The notes beneath the pieces are model-generated. The model did no database searches, was not told the origin of the DNA, and saw only the letters and a list, made by a program, of their open reading frames with translations. Made by a program: the position numbers and the translations under genes. DNA of 7,144 nt. Source: Prevotella sp. (GTDB taxonomy: Bacteria; Bacteroidota; Bacteroidia; Bacteroidales; Bacteroidaceae). This document shows positions 6,656 to 7,144 of this stretch, piece after piece. The stretch covers positions 1-7,144 of the forward strand of contig JAGAPI010000240.1 of NCBI GenBank assembly GCA_017623335.1. The letters run 5' to 3'. How positions within the stretch are numbered: the stretch's first letter is position 1; every line of letters starts with the position of its first letter.

Positions 6656-6682
6656 TTCCTTATTCATTGAGTTAATAAGGAA
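6656..6682. repeat. 9-bp inverted repeat at the end of the 105-residue ORF
   Basis: TTCCTTATT (6656-6664) and AATAAGGAA (6674-6682) are perfect complements around a 9-base loop. The structure overlaps the last codons and stop of the minus-strand ORF. It lies in the 6556-6663 spacer after ssrA, which otherwise holds nothing recognisable. It is A/T-rich and lacks a clear T tract on either strand, so a terminator role is weakly supported. Confidence 0.3.
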
Positions 6683-6981
6683 TAAAAAGGGAAATTCAAG
6701 GCAGTATATATAAGACGGTTACATTCATCATAATCTTCCAAACATCCTCCGATTTTAATAATCGGTATGCCATTATAGTATGGTGCACTTGATATTTCAT
6801 TGAGAATACTGCCTCTGTCCACGTTTTCAGTTATGACAATAACATCACAATCCATCTTTGTACTGGCAATTTTACAGCATTCCTTGTCAGTACAGTCAAT
6901 CATGAATTGTACATCCACATACGGAATGGCATTTAAGTCATCTATGTAATGAGTATCTTTCTCAGGATTGTAGAAAATCAT
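6664..6981 (-). CDS. Hypothetical protein of 105 residues, unrecognised
   Basis: I do not recognise this protein. It opens MIFYNPEKDTHYIDDLN and has hydrophobic strand-like stretches at about 21-29 (YVDVQFMID), 45-51 (CDVIVIT) and 72-79 (IPIIKIGG), each followed by a likely helix. This is an alternating beta/alpha layout compatible with a small Rossmann-like or flavodoxin-like fold, but that is inference. It has six cysteines (30, 35, 36, 45, 80, 87) and no signal peptide or membrane helix. The ATG at 6981 is the only reasonable start: upstream in frame there is no other ATG before a TGA. G+C is about 35% by hand count over 6721-6960, well below the housekeeping genes, and it lies just past ssrA, a frequent insertion site for mobile DNA. 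It may be a real accessory gene or a remnant. Confidence 0.55.
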   Translation of the reverse strand: MIFYNPEKDTHYIDDLNAIPYVDVQFMIDCTDKECCKIASTKMDCDVIVITENVDRGSILNEISSAPYYNGIPIIKIGGCLEDYDECNRLIYTALNFPFYSLLTQ

Positions 6982-7004
6982 AACGCTGCCTTTATTTTGC
7001 GAAA

Positions 7005-7143
7005 TACCTCAAATCCGCAACCTATAGGGTTTAGTGGGATTTTGCTTGCAAAGCGACAAAATTCATTTTATTGTACATATTTCTTGCACAACAGAAATGT
7101 CGCAGACACAAAATCCCCTTACCCCATAAAGCGACTTGAGGTA
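7005..7143. repeat. Imperfect inverted-repeat element at the right edge
   Basis: Three blocks recur in reverse complement, in mirrored order: TACCTCAA (7005-7012) with TTGAGGTA (7136-7143), GGGATTTTG (7036-7044) with CAAAATCCC (7109-7117), and GCGACA (7053-7058) with TGTCGC (7098-7103). The outer arms are about 40 and 35 bases. AAAGCGAC also appears twice directly (7050-7057 and 7128-7135). No ORF is visible here. It could be a miniature mobile element, an insertion-sequence end, or a long hairpin in the leader of the 105-residue ORF. The window ends one base past the outer arm, so flanking duplications cannot be tested. Confidence 0.5.
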
Positions 7144-7144
7144 A

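Noticed and set aside
6525..6713. A 62-residue plus-strand ORF starting inside the tmRNA 3' end
   Set aside because: It begins within the tRNA-like domain, runs into A/T-rich spacer and overlaps the end of the opposite ORF. It shows no family pattern.
6531..7144. An integration-site duplication of the ssrA 3' end
   Set aside because: I looked for a second copy of the T-arm/acceptor sequence downstream and found none within the window. No integrase gene is visible either, although the island could extend further.
1..7144. CRISPR arrays, tRNA or rRNA genes, transposase genes
   Set aside because: No regularly spaced direct repeats, no further tRNA-like T-arm/acceptor pairs besides ssrA, and no transposase motifs were found on either strand.

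Overview
The window looks like a core-genome segment from a member of the Bacteroidales, most probably Prevotellaceae. The evidence is protein-level resemblance, the gene order (ftsX end, DUF3098, uppP, truB, queA, folK), the absence of obvious Shine-Dalgarno sequences, and promoters of the Bacteroidetes type (TTG, about 20 bp, TAnnTTTGC). The organism is inferred from these features; no database search was possible.

Layout. Bases 1-3416 hold a compact plus-strand cluster: the probable last codons of ftsX, a small two-helix membrane protein (DUF3098), undecaprenyl-diphosphatase (uppP), tRNA pseudouridine-55 synthase (truB), the queuosine enzyme QueA and the folate enzyme HPPK (folK). Gaps are 5-36 bases, and I see no internal promoter of the TAnnTTTG type in them, so the genes are probably co-transcribed. 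The cluster joins lipid-carrier recycling for peptidoglycan and surface polysaccharide to two tRNA modifications and one folate step. Bases 3423-5954 hold a convergent minus-strand gene for a large periplasmic or outer-membrane polysaccharide export protein with one poly-export domain and six SLBB-type repeats. It has no export-locus partner within the window. folK and this gene end only 6 bases apart.

The 202-base gap 5955-6156 is a divergent regulatory region. It carries one good Bacteroidetes promoter for the export gene (minus) and one for ssrA (plus), plus a perfect 16-bp A/T palindrome just before the export gene's start. ssrA (tmRNA) fills 6157-6555, with tag GENKYALAA. Beyond it the sequence becomes A/T-rich (about 35% G+C by hand count over 6721-6960, against about 52% in a 60-base sample of queA). 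That part carries one unrecognised minus-strand ORF of 105 residues and, at the right edge, an imperfect inverted-repeat structure of about 139 bases. This end looks like the start of accessory DNA downstream of ssrA.

No clear new multi-gene system is visible. The items most worth a second look are a textbook terminator-like hairpin inside folK, a second hairpin serving the convergent gene ends, the orphan six-repeat export protein, the unknown small ORF, and the inverted-repeat element at the right edge.
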